Shown: in pieces, positions 22,635 to 34,082 of the stretch
Layout of the letters: each line of letters opens with the position of its first letter
Position numbering within the stretch: the first letter of the stretch is position 1
Assembly (NCBI GenBank): GCA_030531555.1
Contig: JAUNNI010000028.1
Span: forward strand, 1 to 34,179
Length of the DNA: 34,179 nt
Direction: 5' to 3'
From: Eubacteriales bacterium
GTDB taxonomy: Bacteria; Bacillota; Clostridia; Lachnospirales; Lachnospiraceae
Notes under the pieces: generated by a model
Databases searched by the model: none
What the model saw: the letters and a program-made list of their open reading frames with translations, nothing else
Told to the model about the DNA's origin: nothing
Position numbers and translations under genes: made by a program

Positions 22635-22663
22635 TTGTAAGCGGTGTATATTTAATATAAAAT
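22635..22663 (+). promoter_or_regulatory. Promoter of the giant surface-protein gene
   Basis: TTGTAA at 22635-22640 and TAAAAT at 22658-22663 are 17 bp apart, about 68 bp before the start at 22731. It begins right after the lysA terminator. Confidence 0.5.
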
Positions 22664-22730
22664 TAAATTAGTATCTTATACTGTTTTGCCAAATAATGGG
22701 GAGAAACTAAAAAAATTAAGGAGGAAAAAC

Positions 22731-25700
22731 ATGAAAAAGCGACTACTAGCATGGTTGATGGTTGTCATCATGGGACTTGGTCAGGCGATTCCTGCCAATG
22801 TCTATGCACAGGAAGTTACTGCTCCGGCAGCAAGTGAGCAGTCGGTGTCAGCAGAGTCCGTGACGGAAGAGACCTCGGAAGAGAAAACCGAAGCAGTCTC
22901 TACAACAACCGAGTCAACCAAGGAAGATGTGACAGAAGAATCCAAGAAGGAAGAAACTGTCACAGAGAAAACCGAATCGAAAGATACGGAAAAGAAAGAA
23001 GTAGCACCTTCTGAAACTGAGAAAGAGGAAGAAGTCACAGAAGAGGCTACGATAAGTAACAAAGAAACAGAGCAGACAGAGAAAGAAGATGCCTCAAAAG
23101 GAATTTCCACTTTGTCAGAAAGTGAATATGTCATCACATTGAACTCTCCTCAGATGATTCAGGCGGATGGGAGTATGTATTATTTCCGGTTTGTAGCGCC
23201 AGAAGCTGGTAAGTATACTTTCTATTATACGAGTGGAAAATTTAATTACGGCTATATTAGTATAATAGATATTGATACTGGGGAGTATATTCCTTCTGAA
23301 ACAGATTCTTCTTGGCCTAGCTCTGCTACAGTTAATTTAACTGATCAACAACAGGTTCGAATTGAAGGTTATGTATATAGCGAGGCCAGTGCGTTAACAT
23401 ACATGAACGTTAGAAAATACGATAAAGACGATCATGTAATCACAGTAGAAGATATCCAACTTCCAGATAATGTGGAAATCGGGCAAACATTTGATGTTCG
23501 CGTAAAATTTAATTCTACAGATATTTCAAAATTTTACATTTCTAGCTGGGATGGATTAAGATTTTATTGGCCAAGCGAAGCCAATCCAACTCCAGAAGAA
23601 GATGGATATTATACATTACATAATGTTTCTGTTGGAAATTCAGGAACAGCTTCGTCAGTATCTGTGGATATTTATCACAATTATGGTTATGAATATTCTG
23701 ACACAAAGGTTGTATCACTTACGGCAGGTAGTCTTCAGTCTAGATTAGATGCTCTTTCTGCCGATGGAGGTGGCGTGCTGGAATTTACAGAACAGTTGAG
23801 TATTGATGAAGCAGTGGTGATTCCAGAGAATGTAACCCTTCTTTTGAATTTTGATGGCGATAACTATTTTAATAATTCATTGGAGGTTCTTGGTAGGTTA
23901 AAGTCAAGGGGACCTCTTCATATTGAATCAAATTGGTCCATTGGAAGCAGCGGAAATGTATTTGTGGTACAAGGATTAGTCTTAAATCCGAATTTATATT
24001 CAAATTGGGGCTTATCTGAACTAAATGCTAAGAACGGTGAACAAATCAAAATCAGAGGTGCTTATGGGGCATATTGTTGTATTGGTGATGATTACTATCA
24101 GTACCGTAATGGTGAATGGAGAACGCCAACAGATTCACTATTTGATTATAATGTAAAGATTTCAGCCCTTAAGCCAGATGAAATCACTGAGATTACAAGC
24201 AACAGTTATCAATCAGATTTTAGTACAGGTGATTTCTATAACAGATCCCAGTGGTTAAAATTTACGGCACCAAGTGATGGGGCTATTGACCTTCGATTTG
24301 GAAATATAATTAATAATGGGGAAAAATCGATCAAAATATACAATTCTAATTCCGAAGATATTAGTTGGGGTTGGTGGAATGAAAATAACTATATACATAT
24401 ATCAGATAGGGCATTGGAAGCAGGCGAAACCTACTATATTCAAGCATCTTTTAGAAGCAGTGATGCTTTAACGGCAGAAGATGTCAATCTTACTGGAGAT
24501 TTTTCTTTTGAATTTAAAGAAGTGGGTATTACCGCAGCGAAACTTAGAGATGCACTTGATTTTGAAAATGCTACTTATAGTCTTGTAGATTCAGAATATG
24601 GAAATGGCAAAGAATGCCAAATTATTGTACCAATCAAAGAAGACGGCAGAGATCTGTTCAGTGGAATCAGATACGGAACTTTAGTGTATGATGGCTACTA
24701 CATGAATATGGATTACAATGAAAGTGGTATGTTGGATTCTTTAGTATTCAGGAGCGCTTACTCTGGTATTGCATTTGAAGAAGGTCTGGCAAATGCTATA
24801 TTATCTAATCCAAATATGAGTTTGTATGGTGATGAGCATTCATACTATATTTCTTCCGCTCAAGAAAGCTGGTTTATAGATGATCTTTTTAATGTATATC
24901 GAACTGATTTTGGCAAGATTTCTCAGATTACATTCCCTCTTCAATATATGGAGTCAATCGAACTTAGTCTGGAGGGAATGGAAGCATTATCAAACCAGAA
25001 ACAAGTATATTCTTTCACTGCCATTGAAGATGGAACCTATACATTCTACGTAACAGATGGTCAAGGAGATGTTTATTTCGGCAAATCTTCTGTGGAAGGA
25101 TTATCTACATATATAGATAGCAACGGGGCATATTCCACTGAGATGGAAGAGGGACAGACCATCTATGTGGTCGCACAGTGTTGGGAAGAAGGATTCATAG
25201 GAGTCACTGCCGATACGGGAGAAGTGAAACTTTCTAATATTCAGCTGGAAGGCAGCACTGTCATTGCAGAACAAGGACCAAAAGGTACTTTATATTTTGA
25301 TAAAGACATTCGCAGAGCTGAGATTACTTGGATTGAAGAAGGAAGTGATAATAGAATTATCCAGATTAACGAGGAAGAGAATGGTCATGCCTCTTCAACG
25401 ATAAATCTTAAGAGTGTTTTTGTTGATGAGTATTGGAACCCTGTCACTTTCACAAGTGATAATAATTATCATATTGAAAAAATCAAAGTTAGAAATGCTT
25501 ATGGAATGGAATATGTACTTGACGAGAACAGCATGGATAACTATTCCATTTTACGTGGTGCAACCATTCATACAATAAGTTTACAAGATTATATCGAACA
25601 TGATACCAATAATACCTTTACTTTTGAGAATCTATCTATTTCAGGAGATTTTACAATACCTGCCGGTAAGACAGTAATTGTAACAAATGAATTAACAGTA

Positions 25701-28700
25701 CGTGGTGCAAACCTTACTGTAAATGGTATTTTGAATGCTTTAGAAATGAAGCTATATGATGAGTCAAATATTCTCCTTGGAAATGATGGAGAAATCAAGG
25801 TGGAAAGATTGGGTATTAACAATTGTTCTACTTATCAGAATATGTTGCAATGCATTAAAGGAACCAATCGAGAAAATGAGGCTTATGTTTCCATTGATGA
25901 TATTTGCTTATATATGGTTTATTATTGGACAGGATCCAAATGGCATTCTACTGAGGAAGGCATGCCAGATCTTTCTGAAATGATTGTATTGAATCAAGAC
26001 AATAATTATACATGGGAGGGTGATGGAGAAATATGGTTCCTTGTAAATGTAGCAGAGAGTGGCAATTACAAGGCTATTACCGACTCAAATCAAGATTTTC
26101 TAGCATATATTGTTAACGAAAATGATCCGGATAATTCTATGGAAGAATTAGGCTTTGGTGATGAATTCTTCTTAGTTGCTGGGGAACAGATTGTTCTTAG
26201 AGAATCGGATAACTGGTTGGGTATCAACTCAATTCGACTTGTTAAGAACAATAACAGGCAAGATCCGAATACTTTATTCAGTGGATTGGATATTTCAAAT
26301 GCGAAATTATCCTCGGATATTGATAATACTCGAGGAGTGATTACACAGTCCATTGAAATTCCTGTAGAAGAAGGAAGTATTATTGAGGAATATTATTCAA
26401 ACCATAAGAGAAAAGATTACGATGAAGAAGATTATTTATCTTATTATACAGAACAATCCTTTGGTGAATATAATTATGAGTTTACATTGGAATATGATGA
26501 TTCTAAACATGCTCTTGTAGGCAAAAGAGTCTTTTCATTGTATGTTGAAGAAGCTACTAATGTGGAATATATCCCAGATCTTTTGGTTCTGAATATCAAT
26601 GGCAATCGTTATGTTTTAAAATTCAAAGAGAGAGAAAATACCTCTCACAGTTCATCCATAGCAGGAACAGCATATTATACAAATGGATCAAATCTGCAAT
26701 TCATTCTTAAGAAACAGGGAGCGAAAGAGATTCATTTTGATGAAAAGGTTGCAGCTCCAAACGATAGTAGTGAAATGACATATTATACTTTCACACCACA
26801 GGAAGATGCAAGATATGCAGTGGATGCAGTAGCATTGCCTGATAGTGAAGATACTGATATAGACTATTCATTTTATAAAAAATATTATAACGATGAGTTT
26901 GGCGAGTGGGATTTTGATTATGTAGGCAACGAAGTGATGGAAGCTGGACAGAAATATTATCTGCAGATTTCTTCATTCGGTATGGATACTTTTAAAATTG
27001 TCAAAAATGAAACAGAAATATCTAATGTTCGTTTAGCAAATGTCAAACTGATTGGAAATTATGTAACTGGCGAAATCCATGCGGATGTAACTGGTGGAAA
27101 AGTACAACTCAAGGATGTAAGAAGATCTATTAAATATGGTGACGATTATGAAGATGACTGGTTTGAAGGAGAAGGATCATGGGCTCAAGTTGAAGAAAAA
27201 GAAGAAGGAGTTTGGACATTCTTTGCGAACCTTCATACAGACAAAACCCAAATATTAAAATATGCAATCTTTGCTGATCAATATAATACTTGGTATACAA
27301 TTGAAATAGAGAATCCACAGAAATTTGAGAATGTTGGTACTTTCCAAGAGGCATTGAATGAAGCAGAAACTGGTACAATCCTTCGCATAAATTATTTATA
27401 CGTAGATGAAGATGACCTGACGATTCCGAAAGGTATTACAGTTAAGGCGGGTTATGTTCGAGTTGGAAATAGTTATGAAGATGGATCATTAAGTAATAAT
27501 ACTTTAACGGTAAATGGAACTTTAGATGCATATGAACTTAATGTAGAAGGCGGATTCCTTGTAAATAATGGCGATGTTACTGTGGACAATTTCTATTGTT
27601 ATGAAACATTGACAGGTATCGTAAAAGTCAGAAAATTTGCTCTTGTTGGATTCCATCTTATAAATGATCCATGGCAGGAACAGATCATTGGTGCATCTAC
27701 AGAACCAGGTTCTGCGACTTGTGTACAGGTTTTAGATCAAATAGAAGAAGGAATAGCAGGAGAAGCTCATTTCATCTGGAACGGTTCTTCCTGGATTCCA
27801 GAAGAGGAATATGATCCAGAAAATCCTACTGGAAAAGAACCAACAGAAGTACCATATCGACTTGTTGTGGAAGATAAGATCTACGATGGTACAAATACAG
27901 CAAATGTCACAGTAGAAATTACTGATAACGATGTAAAAGACGCTATGGAAGCTGATGGTGTGAGCATTGAAGCTACCAATGGAAGATTTAGTCAGTCAGA
28001 CGTTGGAAACAACCTGGTGGTTGATGCTGACGTTACATTAATTGACGCAAATCCAAAACATTATGTTTTAGCAAGTGCTCCAGTTGAAGTAGGTAAAGCA
28101 AGCATTAAGGCAGCCAAAGTCCCTTATACTTTAACAGCAACGAACAAAGTTTACGATGGAACAAGCAATGCAGATGTAACAGCAAGTATTACCGATGATG
28201 ATGTGAAAGCATTGATGAATGCAGATCAGGTTAGCATCAAGGTAAGCAATGCCGCATTCGCACAGGCAGATGTGGGGACTGATATTGCGGCTGCCGCAAA
28301 TGTCACATTAACAGGCGACAAAGCAGGTAACTATGAATTAGTAGCTCCAAGTACAAATCCTACCGCAGATATCACTGCAGTGAAAGTTGCATATACTTTA
28401 GCTGCAGACGATAAAGTTTATAATGGTAGTACAGATGCAAATGTAACAGCCAATATTACAGATCCATCTATGAAAGCAATGCTCGAAGCAGATGGTGTAA
28501 GTATCAAAGTGAATAATGCAACATTCGCACAGGCAGCCGTAGGCAGAGAAATTGAAGTAAGTGCAGATATTACATTATCAGGGAACAAAGCAGACAACTA
28601 TAAATTAGTAAATCCAAGCGTAAATGCTACCGCAGACATCACAGCAGCAAAAGTAGCATATACTTTAGCAGCAGCAGACAAAGTTTACGATGGCACAAAT

Positions 28701-29309
28701 GACGCAAAAGTAACAGCAAGTATTAGCGATGATGATGTGAAAGCATTGATGAATGCGGATCAGGTAAGCATCAAAGTAAGCAATGCAGCATTTGCACAGG
28801 CTGATGTTGGCAGCGGAATTGCAGTGACAGCAGTTGTGGCACTGACAGGTGACAAAGTTGACAATTATGAATTATTAGCACTAAGTACAGAACTTACTGC
28901 AAATATCATAGCAGCAGATATGGCTGATGATGTTGCAATTAAGGCAGAAAGTGGCTTGGAAGGCAAATCCTACAGTGTGACAGTTGAAAAACTTCCAGAA
29001 GGCGCGAAAATCACATACGCCACAGCCGAAGGTGAAGACTATGTGCCAGAAGCTCCAAGTTTCACAGAAGTAGGAGAACACAAGGTATTCTACAAAGTTA
29101 CAAAAGCAAATTATAAAGAGGTTACAGGAAGCGTAACGGTTGTAATTACTAAGAAACCGATTATTGAATGTACTTTAACGGCAGACAATAAAGTATATGA
29201 TGGAACAACAGATGCAAATGTAAATGTGAGCGTGAATGATCCTTCTGTAAAAGCAGCTATGGAAGCCGATGGCGTAAGCATTGAAGTAAGTAACGCGAAG
29301 TTTGCATAG
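22731..29309 (+). CDS. Giant secreted surface protein, N-terminal part ending at an in-frame amber codon
   Basis: This 2,192-aa product starts with a signal peptide (KRLLAWLMVVIMGLGQAIPA, cleavage near VYAQE) and a Thr/Glu/Ser-rich acidic linker to about residue 125. Next come several beta-sandwich units that look like pre-peptidase-type domains: YYFRFVAPEAGKYTFYY, WLKFTAPSDGAIDLRF, VYSFTAIEDGTYTFYV and YYTFTPQEDARYAV. Long unassigned beta-rich stretches lie between them. Five YDG-type modules (KVYDGT) follow from about nt 27846, with a KLPEGAKITY-type module after the fourth. The frame stops at TAG 29307-29309 inside the fifth module, where other copies have a glutamine codon. The start at 22731 has AAGGAGG just upstream. 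No enzyme motif or LPXTG anchor is seen; an adhesive or structural surface role is inferred. Confidence 0.88.
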   Translation: MKKRLLAWLMVVIMGLGQAIPANVYAQEVTAPAASEQSVSAESVTEETSEEKTEAVSTTTESTKEDVTEESKKEETVTEKTESKDTEKKEVAPSETEKEEEVTEEATISNKETEQTEKEDASKGISTLSESEYVITLNSPQMIQADGSMYYFRFVAPEAGKYTFYYTSGKFNYGYISIIDIDTGEYIPSETDSSWPSSATVNLTDQQQVRIEGYVYSEASALTYMNVRKYDKDDHVITVEDIQLPDNVEIGQTFDVRVKFNSTDISKFYISSWDGLRFYWPSEANPTPEEDGYYTLHNVSVGNSGTASSVSVDIYHNYGYEYSDTKVVSLTAGSLQSRLDALSADGGGVLEFTEQLSIDEAVVIPENVTLLLNFDGDNYFNNSLEVLGRLKSRGPLHIESNWSIGSSGNVFVVQGLVLNPNLYSNWGLSELNAKNGEQIKIRGAYGAYCCIGDDYYQYRNGEWRTPTDSLFDYNVKISALKPDEITEITSNSYQSDFSTGDFYNRSQWLKFTAPSDGAIDLRFGNIINNGEKSIKIYNSNSEDISWGWWNENNYIHISDRALEAGETYYIQASFRSSDALTAEDVNLTGDFSFEFKEVGITAAKLRDALDFENATYSLVDSEYGNGKECQIIVPIKEDGRDLFSGIRYGTLVYDGYYMNMDYNESGMLDSLVFRSAYSGIAFEEGLANAILSNPNMSLYGDEHSYYISSAQESWFIDDLFNVYRTDFGKISQITFPLQYMESIELSLEGMEALSNQKQVYSFTAIEDGTYTFYVTDGQGDVYFGKSSVEGLSTYIDSNGAYSTEMEEGQTIYVVAQCWEEGFIGVTADTGEVKLSNIQLEGSTVIAEQGPKGTLYFDKDIRRAEITWIEEGSDNRIIQINEEENGHASSTINLKSVFVDEYWNPVTFTSDNNYHIEKIKVRNAYGMEYVLDENSMDNYSILRGATIHTISLQDYIEHDTNNTFTFENLSISGDFTIPAGKTVIVTNELTVRGANLTVNGILNALEMKLYDESNILLGNDGEIKVERLGINNCSTYQNMLQCIKGTNRENEAYVSIDDICLYMVYYWTGSKWHSTEEGMPDLSEMIVLNQDNNYTWEGDGEIWFLVNVAESGNYKAITDSNQDFLAYIVNENDPDNSMEELGFGDEFFLVAGEQIVLRESDNWLGINSIRLVKNNNRQDPNTLFSGLDISNAKLSSDIDNTRGVITQSIEIPVEEGSIIEEYYSNHKRKDYDEEDYLSYYTEQSFGEYNYEFTLEYDDSKHALVGKRVFSLYVEEATNVEYIPDLLVLNINGNRYVLKFKERENTSHSSSIAGTAYYTNGSNLQFILKKQGAKEIHFDEKVAAPNDSSEMTYYTFTPQEDARYAVDAVALPDSEDTDIDYSFYKKYYNDEFGEWDFDYVGNEVMEAGQKYYLQISSFGMDTFKIVKNETEISNVRLANVKLIGNYVTGEIHADVTGGKVQLKDVRRSIKYGDDYEDDWFEGEGSWAQVEEKEEGVWTFFANLHTDKTQILKYAIFADQYNTWYTIEIENPQKFENVGTFQEALNEAETGTILRINYLYVDEDDLTIPKGITVKAGYVRVGNSYEDGSLSNNTLTVNGTLDAYELNVEGGFLVNNGDVTVDNFYCYETLTGIVKVRKFALVGFHLINDPWQEQIIGASTEPGSATCVQVLDQIEEGIAGEAHFIWNGSSWIPEEEYDPENPTGKEPTEVPYRLVVEDKIYDGTNTANVTVEITDNDVKDAMEADGVSIEATNGRFSQSDVGNNLVVDADVTLIDANPKHYVLASAPVEVGKASIKAAKVPYTLTATNKVYDGTSNADVTASITDDDVKALMNADQVSIKVSNAAFAQADVGTDIAAAANVTLTGDKAGNYELVAPSTNPTADITAVKVAYTLAADDKVYNGSTDANVTANITDPSMKAMLEADGVSIKVNNATFAQAAVGREIEVSADITLSGNKADNYKLVNPSVNATADITAAKVAYTLAAADKVYDGTNDAKVTASISDDDVKALMNADQVSIKVSNAAFAQADVGSGIAVTAVVALTGDKVDNYELLALSTELTANIIAADMADDVAIKAESGLEGKSYSVTVEKLPEGAKITYATAEGEDYVPEAPSFTEVGEHKVFYKVTKANYKEVTGSVTVVITKKPIIECTLTADNKVYDGTTDANVNVSVNDPSVKAAMEADGVSIEVSNAKFA

Positions 29310-32300
29310 GCCGATGCAGGCAATCGAATTGCAGTAACAGCAGATGTGACATTGACGGGCGATAAAGCAGGCGATTATGTGTTGGTTGCACCAATGGAAA
29401 ATCTTACTGCCAACATTACACCAGCAAAAGCAGCGTATCGTTTCATAATTGCTGATAAAGTATATGATGGCACTAACAATGCAAAAGCAGCAGCAACTAT
29501 CACAGAGGAATCCATGAAAGCAGCCATGGAAGCCGATGGAGTTAGCGTTGTTGTAAAAAATGCAACATTTGCCCAGACAGCAGTTGGAACAGGAATTGAA
29601 GTGAATGCAGATGTAGCATTAGAAGGCACAAAAGCAGGTAACTATCAGTTAGTGGCACCAAGTGAAAAACTTACAGCTAATATTTTAGCAGCCCAAGTAG
29701 CATATACTTTAGAGGCAGATGATAAAGTATATAATGGCCAGACTGACGCAAGTGTAAAAGCAACGATCACAAATGCTGACAGAAAAGCTCTGATGGAAAC
29801 CGATGGCGTAAGTCTTGTAGTAAGCAATGCGAAATTTGCCCAGGCAGAAGTAGGCAATGATATTGCCATCACATTTGATGTGAAATTAGCTGGTGAAAAA
29901 GCAAGCAATTATGAATTAGTAAATCTTGCTACTGCACCAACAGCGAACATCACTCCAGCGGATATGTCCGCAGAAGTTCAGGTTGAAGGAACAAGTGGGG
30001 AAGAAGGACATTCTTACACAGTAAATGTTGTAAAACTTCCAGAAGGGGCCAAAATCACATATAGTACATCAGAAGATGGCAATTATGTAGAAAATGCTCC
30101 AAGTTATTCCACAAAAGGAAGCTATACCGTTTATTACAAAGTTACAAAAGCAAACTTCAAAGACGTTACAGGAAGCGTTGATATCTTTGTAACAGAAAAA
30201 GCTCCAGTTAAGGTTCCATATACTTTAATTGCTGCAAATAAAGTTTATGATGGAACAACCGATGCAGATGTAACGGTAAATATTACAGATCTTGATGTGA
30301 AAACAGCCTTGGCAGCTGATGGCGTAAGCATTGAAGTAAGTGATGCAGCATTTGCACAGGCCGATGTCGGCAACGATATCACAGTTAGCGCAAATGTAAA
30401 ATTAGTTGGTGATAAAGCAACAGCATATGCTTTAGTTGCTCCAGCTACTGCTATCAAAGCCAATATTACTCCAGCAGACATGTCAGCAGAAGTTAAAGTC
30501 GAGGGAGTAAATGGAGAAGAAGGCAAAAACAATACAGTAAATATAGTAAAACTTCCACAGGGTGCAAGTATTAGTTATCGTACATCCGAAGATGATGATT
30601 ATGTAACAACAGCACCAAAATTCACAGTTTCTGGAAAATATACAGTTTACTACAAGGTAACGAAGCCAAATTATAAGGACGTTACAGGAAGTGTAGAAAT
30701 CCTTGTTAAGAAAGCAATTACTATTACGGTAAGCAGCAAGATTTCCCTTCTCATTGATGAAAGTAAATCTCTGGGTGCAATTGCAACAGATGATTTGGCA
30801 ATTACTTATCATTCTTCCGATGAAAATGTGGTAACTGTTGACAATACCGGTAAGCTCACACCAGTAGCCAAAGGAAATGCAAGTATCACATTAAGCATTG
30901 AAGAAAATGATAGTCATTACGCAGTAGAAAAGACTGTAGAAGTTACTGTTGAAAAACGAATCTCCAATATCCGTTGTTCTGCAAAAGTATGGAATGTTGG
31001 TTTTGATGTAGATGGTGATGACAATACTCTGGCAATTGCAGGAAGCGTAACTTCTTCCGTTGCCGGCAAGATCCATTACGAAAGCGGCAGTCCTGAGATT
31101 GCAAGCATCGATGAAAATGGTGTGATCACAGGTCTTGCAGAAGGCACAAGTATCATTTCCATTTACCGTGAAGAAACCGATGTTTATGAGAAGTCCAATG
31201 TAATCGCAGTTCCAGTGAAAGTAAATGCGCCACAGGCAGAATACAATGGAAAGAAATACATCAGTGTTTCCTCCGCTCTTTCCAAGGTAACTGGTGATAC
31301 AGGAACGATTACTTTATTAAAAGACACCACTCCAACAGAAATTCTTCATCTTCCATCCGATACTGCATTGATTCCAGCAGGTAAGACCATTACTCTTAAT
31401 CTGGCAGGATTTGCATATAACGGAAGATTAAAAGTAGAAGGAAAACTGATTCTTCGAGATGAGCCAGTGAAACTTTCCAGAATGCTTCTCTCTATCATGA
31501 CACTTTCTGACTCCGATTCAACGGGTGCCTTCGTACTTGCCGGTGGAAGTATTGTCATCGAAGAAAGCGCATCTCCTGAAGAGGTGACAATCATTGGTGC
31601 TGTTGCCAAAGTGGAAGATACCGTGGAAGAAAGCGTTTCTTACTATTCTGATATCATGGAAGCAATCGAAGAAGCCAATGATAAGGTGGAAACAAGTGAA
31701 AGTGAGGCTGTTGAAGTAACAGTAACCCTTACAGATGCGGCAACTTTATCTTCCAGAAATGAAGAAGCAACCGTTGAATTAAAAGAAAATGTTACATTGA
31801 ACTTAGCAGGTAATACCTTAAGTTCAGATGGAAGTACCACATTAACTGGCGAAGGAAATATCGAATCCAAGAACGACAAGGGAGAAGATATTACAGCTCA
31901 GATTAGTGAAACACTCCTCGGAGACGAAAGTGGCAATATTACTCTTGCAGAAAAAGTAGAAAAAGTTCAGATTCCAACTTATGAAATCACCGCAGAAGAC
32001 CATATCTATGATGGACAGATGCCTGACATTAAGATTAATAAGATGGAAGGACAGAATTATGATGGATATGTGGCAGAAGTACTTACTGCTGATACAGAAG
32101 TATCTGCAGGAACTCATACATATTATGTAGGAATCTACAAAGTAAATGGCACAGAAAAGACTCTCGTTCAGAAACAGTCCATTGATGTGACGATCCTTCC
32201 TAGAACCATTTCCTATGAATTATCTGCTAAGGATAAGGATTATGATGGAAATAGGGATGCAAGCATTACACTGACAATTCTTGATGATGAAGATCCTGGT

Positions 32301-33540
32301 CTTAAGACACTCTTAGAAAATGAGGGTATTGATCTTGTAATAACAGATAAGTACTTTAGAACATCTGATCCTGGAACAAACAAAGTAGTAACCTGCCTTG
32401 TTAGTCTCACAGGAGAAGGAATCGAAAACTACAAGTTAGATTGTAAGACCAAAGCACTTACTGCAACCATCAATGCTCCTGAAGGTGATCCAGAACCACC
32501 GGAAGAAGTTACACCAACAGAGATTACTTACACCTTAACCGCGGCAAACAAAGTTTACGATGGGACAAATACTGCAAATGTAACAGCAGATATCACAGAT
32601 ATTGTTGTGAAAAATGCAATGGAGGCCGATGGCGTTAGCATCCAGGTAAGCAATGCAAAATTTGCGCAGACAGAAGTTGGAACAGATATCGCTGTTACAG
32701 CAGATGTAAAATTAACTGGTGAAAAAGCTGCAAGTTACAGATTAGTAGGTTCAACTACAGGTCTCAAAGCAGATATCACTCCTGCAAATATGGTAGCAAG
32801 TGATATTCAGGTAGAAGGAACCAGCGGCGTAGAAGGCCAGCCTTACACAGTAAAAGTTGTAAAACTTCCAGAAGGTGCGAAAATCACTTACAGCACAAGC
32901 CAGACAGGAACTTATGTAGAAACTGCCCCAAGTTACTCCACACCAGGAACTTACAAGGTATACTACAAAGTAAGTAAAGCAAACTATCAGGATGTGACAG
33001 GCAGTGTTGATATCGTAGTAACAGAAAAAGCAGTTGTAGATGTAGCATATACATTAACAGCAGCCAATAAAGTTTACGATGGCACAAGCAATGCAAATGT
33101 AATCGCAAATATTACGGATTCTACTGTAAAAACAGCCATGGAAGCAGATGGAGTAAGCATTAATGTAAGCAATGCAAGATTTGCGCAGACAGAAGTTGGA
33201 ACAGATATCGCTGTTACAGCAGATGTAACATTAACTGGTGAAAAAGCTGCAAGTTACAGATTAGTAGGTTCAACTACAGGTCTCAAAGCAGATATCACTC
33301 CTGCAAATATGGTAGCAAGTGATATTCAGGTAGAAGGAACCAGCGGCGTAGAAGGCCAGCCTTACACAGTAAAAGTTGTAAAACTTCCAGAAGGTGCGAA
33401 AATCACTTACAGCACAAGCCAGACAGGAACTTATGTAGAAACTGCCCCAAGTTACTCCACACCAGGAACTTACAAGGTATACTACAAAGTAAGTAAAGCA
33501 AATTACAATGATGTAACTGGTAATGTAACGATTACAGTGA
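27846..33540 (+). repeat. Array of 11 YDG-type protein modules
   Basis: Eleven modules of about 85-90 residues follow the pattern YTL-A-(N/D)KVYDGT--A-VTA-I-D, then VSI-VSNA-FAQ--VG, then V-LTG-KA--Y-LV. Four lie wholly before the TAG, the fifth contains it, and three follow directly. A region at about 30715-32205 interrupts the array before a diverged ninth copy (DKDYDGNRD) and two near-identical final ones. Modules 4, 7, 8, 10 and 11 are each followed by a second module type (KLPEGAKITYST, APSYST, YYKVSKANY). Confidence 0.9.
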
Positions 33541-34082
33541 CCAAGAGACCTCCTGTTCTTGTAAATAGCGTTGCAATTCAGAGCACATTATCCAACAAGA
33601 TTGCAGCTGGTAAGAAAGTGACATTAAAAGCCAGTGTATTACCAGTTAATGCAGATAATAAGAATATTGTATGGACAAGCTCCAACAAGAGTGTTGCAAC
33701 AGTAAGTGCAAGTGGCGTTGTTACCATGAACAAGAAATCTGGTGGTAAGAGTGTTGTAATCACAGCAAGCGCAGTAGATGGAAGTGGTAAGAAAGCATCT
33801 TACAAGATCACTTCTATGAAGGGTATTGTGAAGAAGATTACAATTACAGGTGCAAAACCAGTAGTAGCAGGCAAGAGTATTAAACTTAAAGCTAATATTA
33901 CTGCAAGCAAAGGCGCCAACAAGAAGGTTCGTTGGACAAGCAACAACACAGCATACGCAAAAGTAAGTGCAAGCGGTAAAGTTACAACCATGAAGACAGC
34001 TAAAGGAAAGACTGTGAAGATTACAGTCATGGCTTTGGATGGAAGTGGTAAGAAGAAGACCGTAAGCATTAAAATCAAATAA
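29310..34082 (+). pseudogene. C-terminal part of the giant surface protein, cut off by the amber codon
   Basis: The frame continues after the TAG for 1,590 codons without another stop, in phase with the upstream part. It completes the fifth YDG module and holds six more, four KLPEGAKITY/YYKVSKANY-type modules, a central beta-rich region with bacterial Ig-like segments, and two C-terminal Big_2-like domains (IVWTSSNKSVATVSASG and VRWTSNNTAYAKVSASG). The latter are frequent at the ends of clostridial secreted proteins. There is no ribosome site or convincing start after the TAG; the first GTG at 29346 lies in the middle of a module. Independent translation is therefore unlikely, and the part is made only by readthrough, or if the TAG is an error or a recent mutation. 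The final stop is TAA at 34080. Confidence 0.85.
32661..33502 (+). repeat. Near-identical 323-bp direct repeat with 519-bp offset
   Basis: Bases 32661-32983 recur at 33180-33502 with a single difference seen (A at 32710, C at 33229). The offset of 519 bp equals 173 codons, one YDG module plus its companion. The nucleotide identity, including third codon positions, points to a recent duplication or gene conversion. The other modules differ widely at the DNA level. Confidence 0.88.

Noticed and set aside
29346-34082. Separate gene starting at GTG 29346
   Set aside because: The GTG is a valine codon inside a repeat module, has no ribosome site, and is in phase with the upstream gene across the TAG. 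One interrupted gene explains the data better.
22731-34082. Sortase-anchored LPXTG protein
   Set aside because: Neither the TAG-truncated end nor the full-length end has an LPXTG motif, hydrophobic segment or basic tail. The protein ends in Ig-like beta strands.
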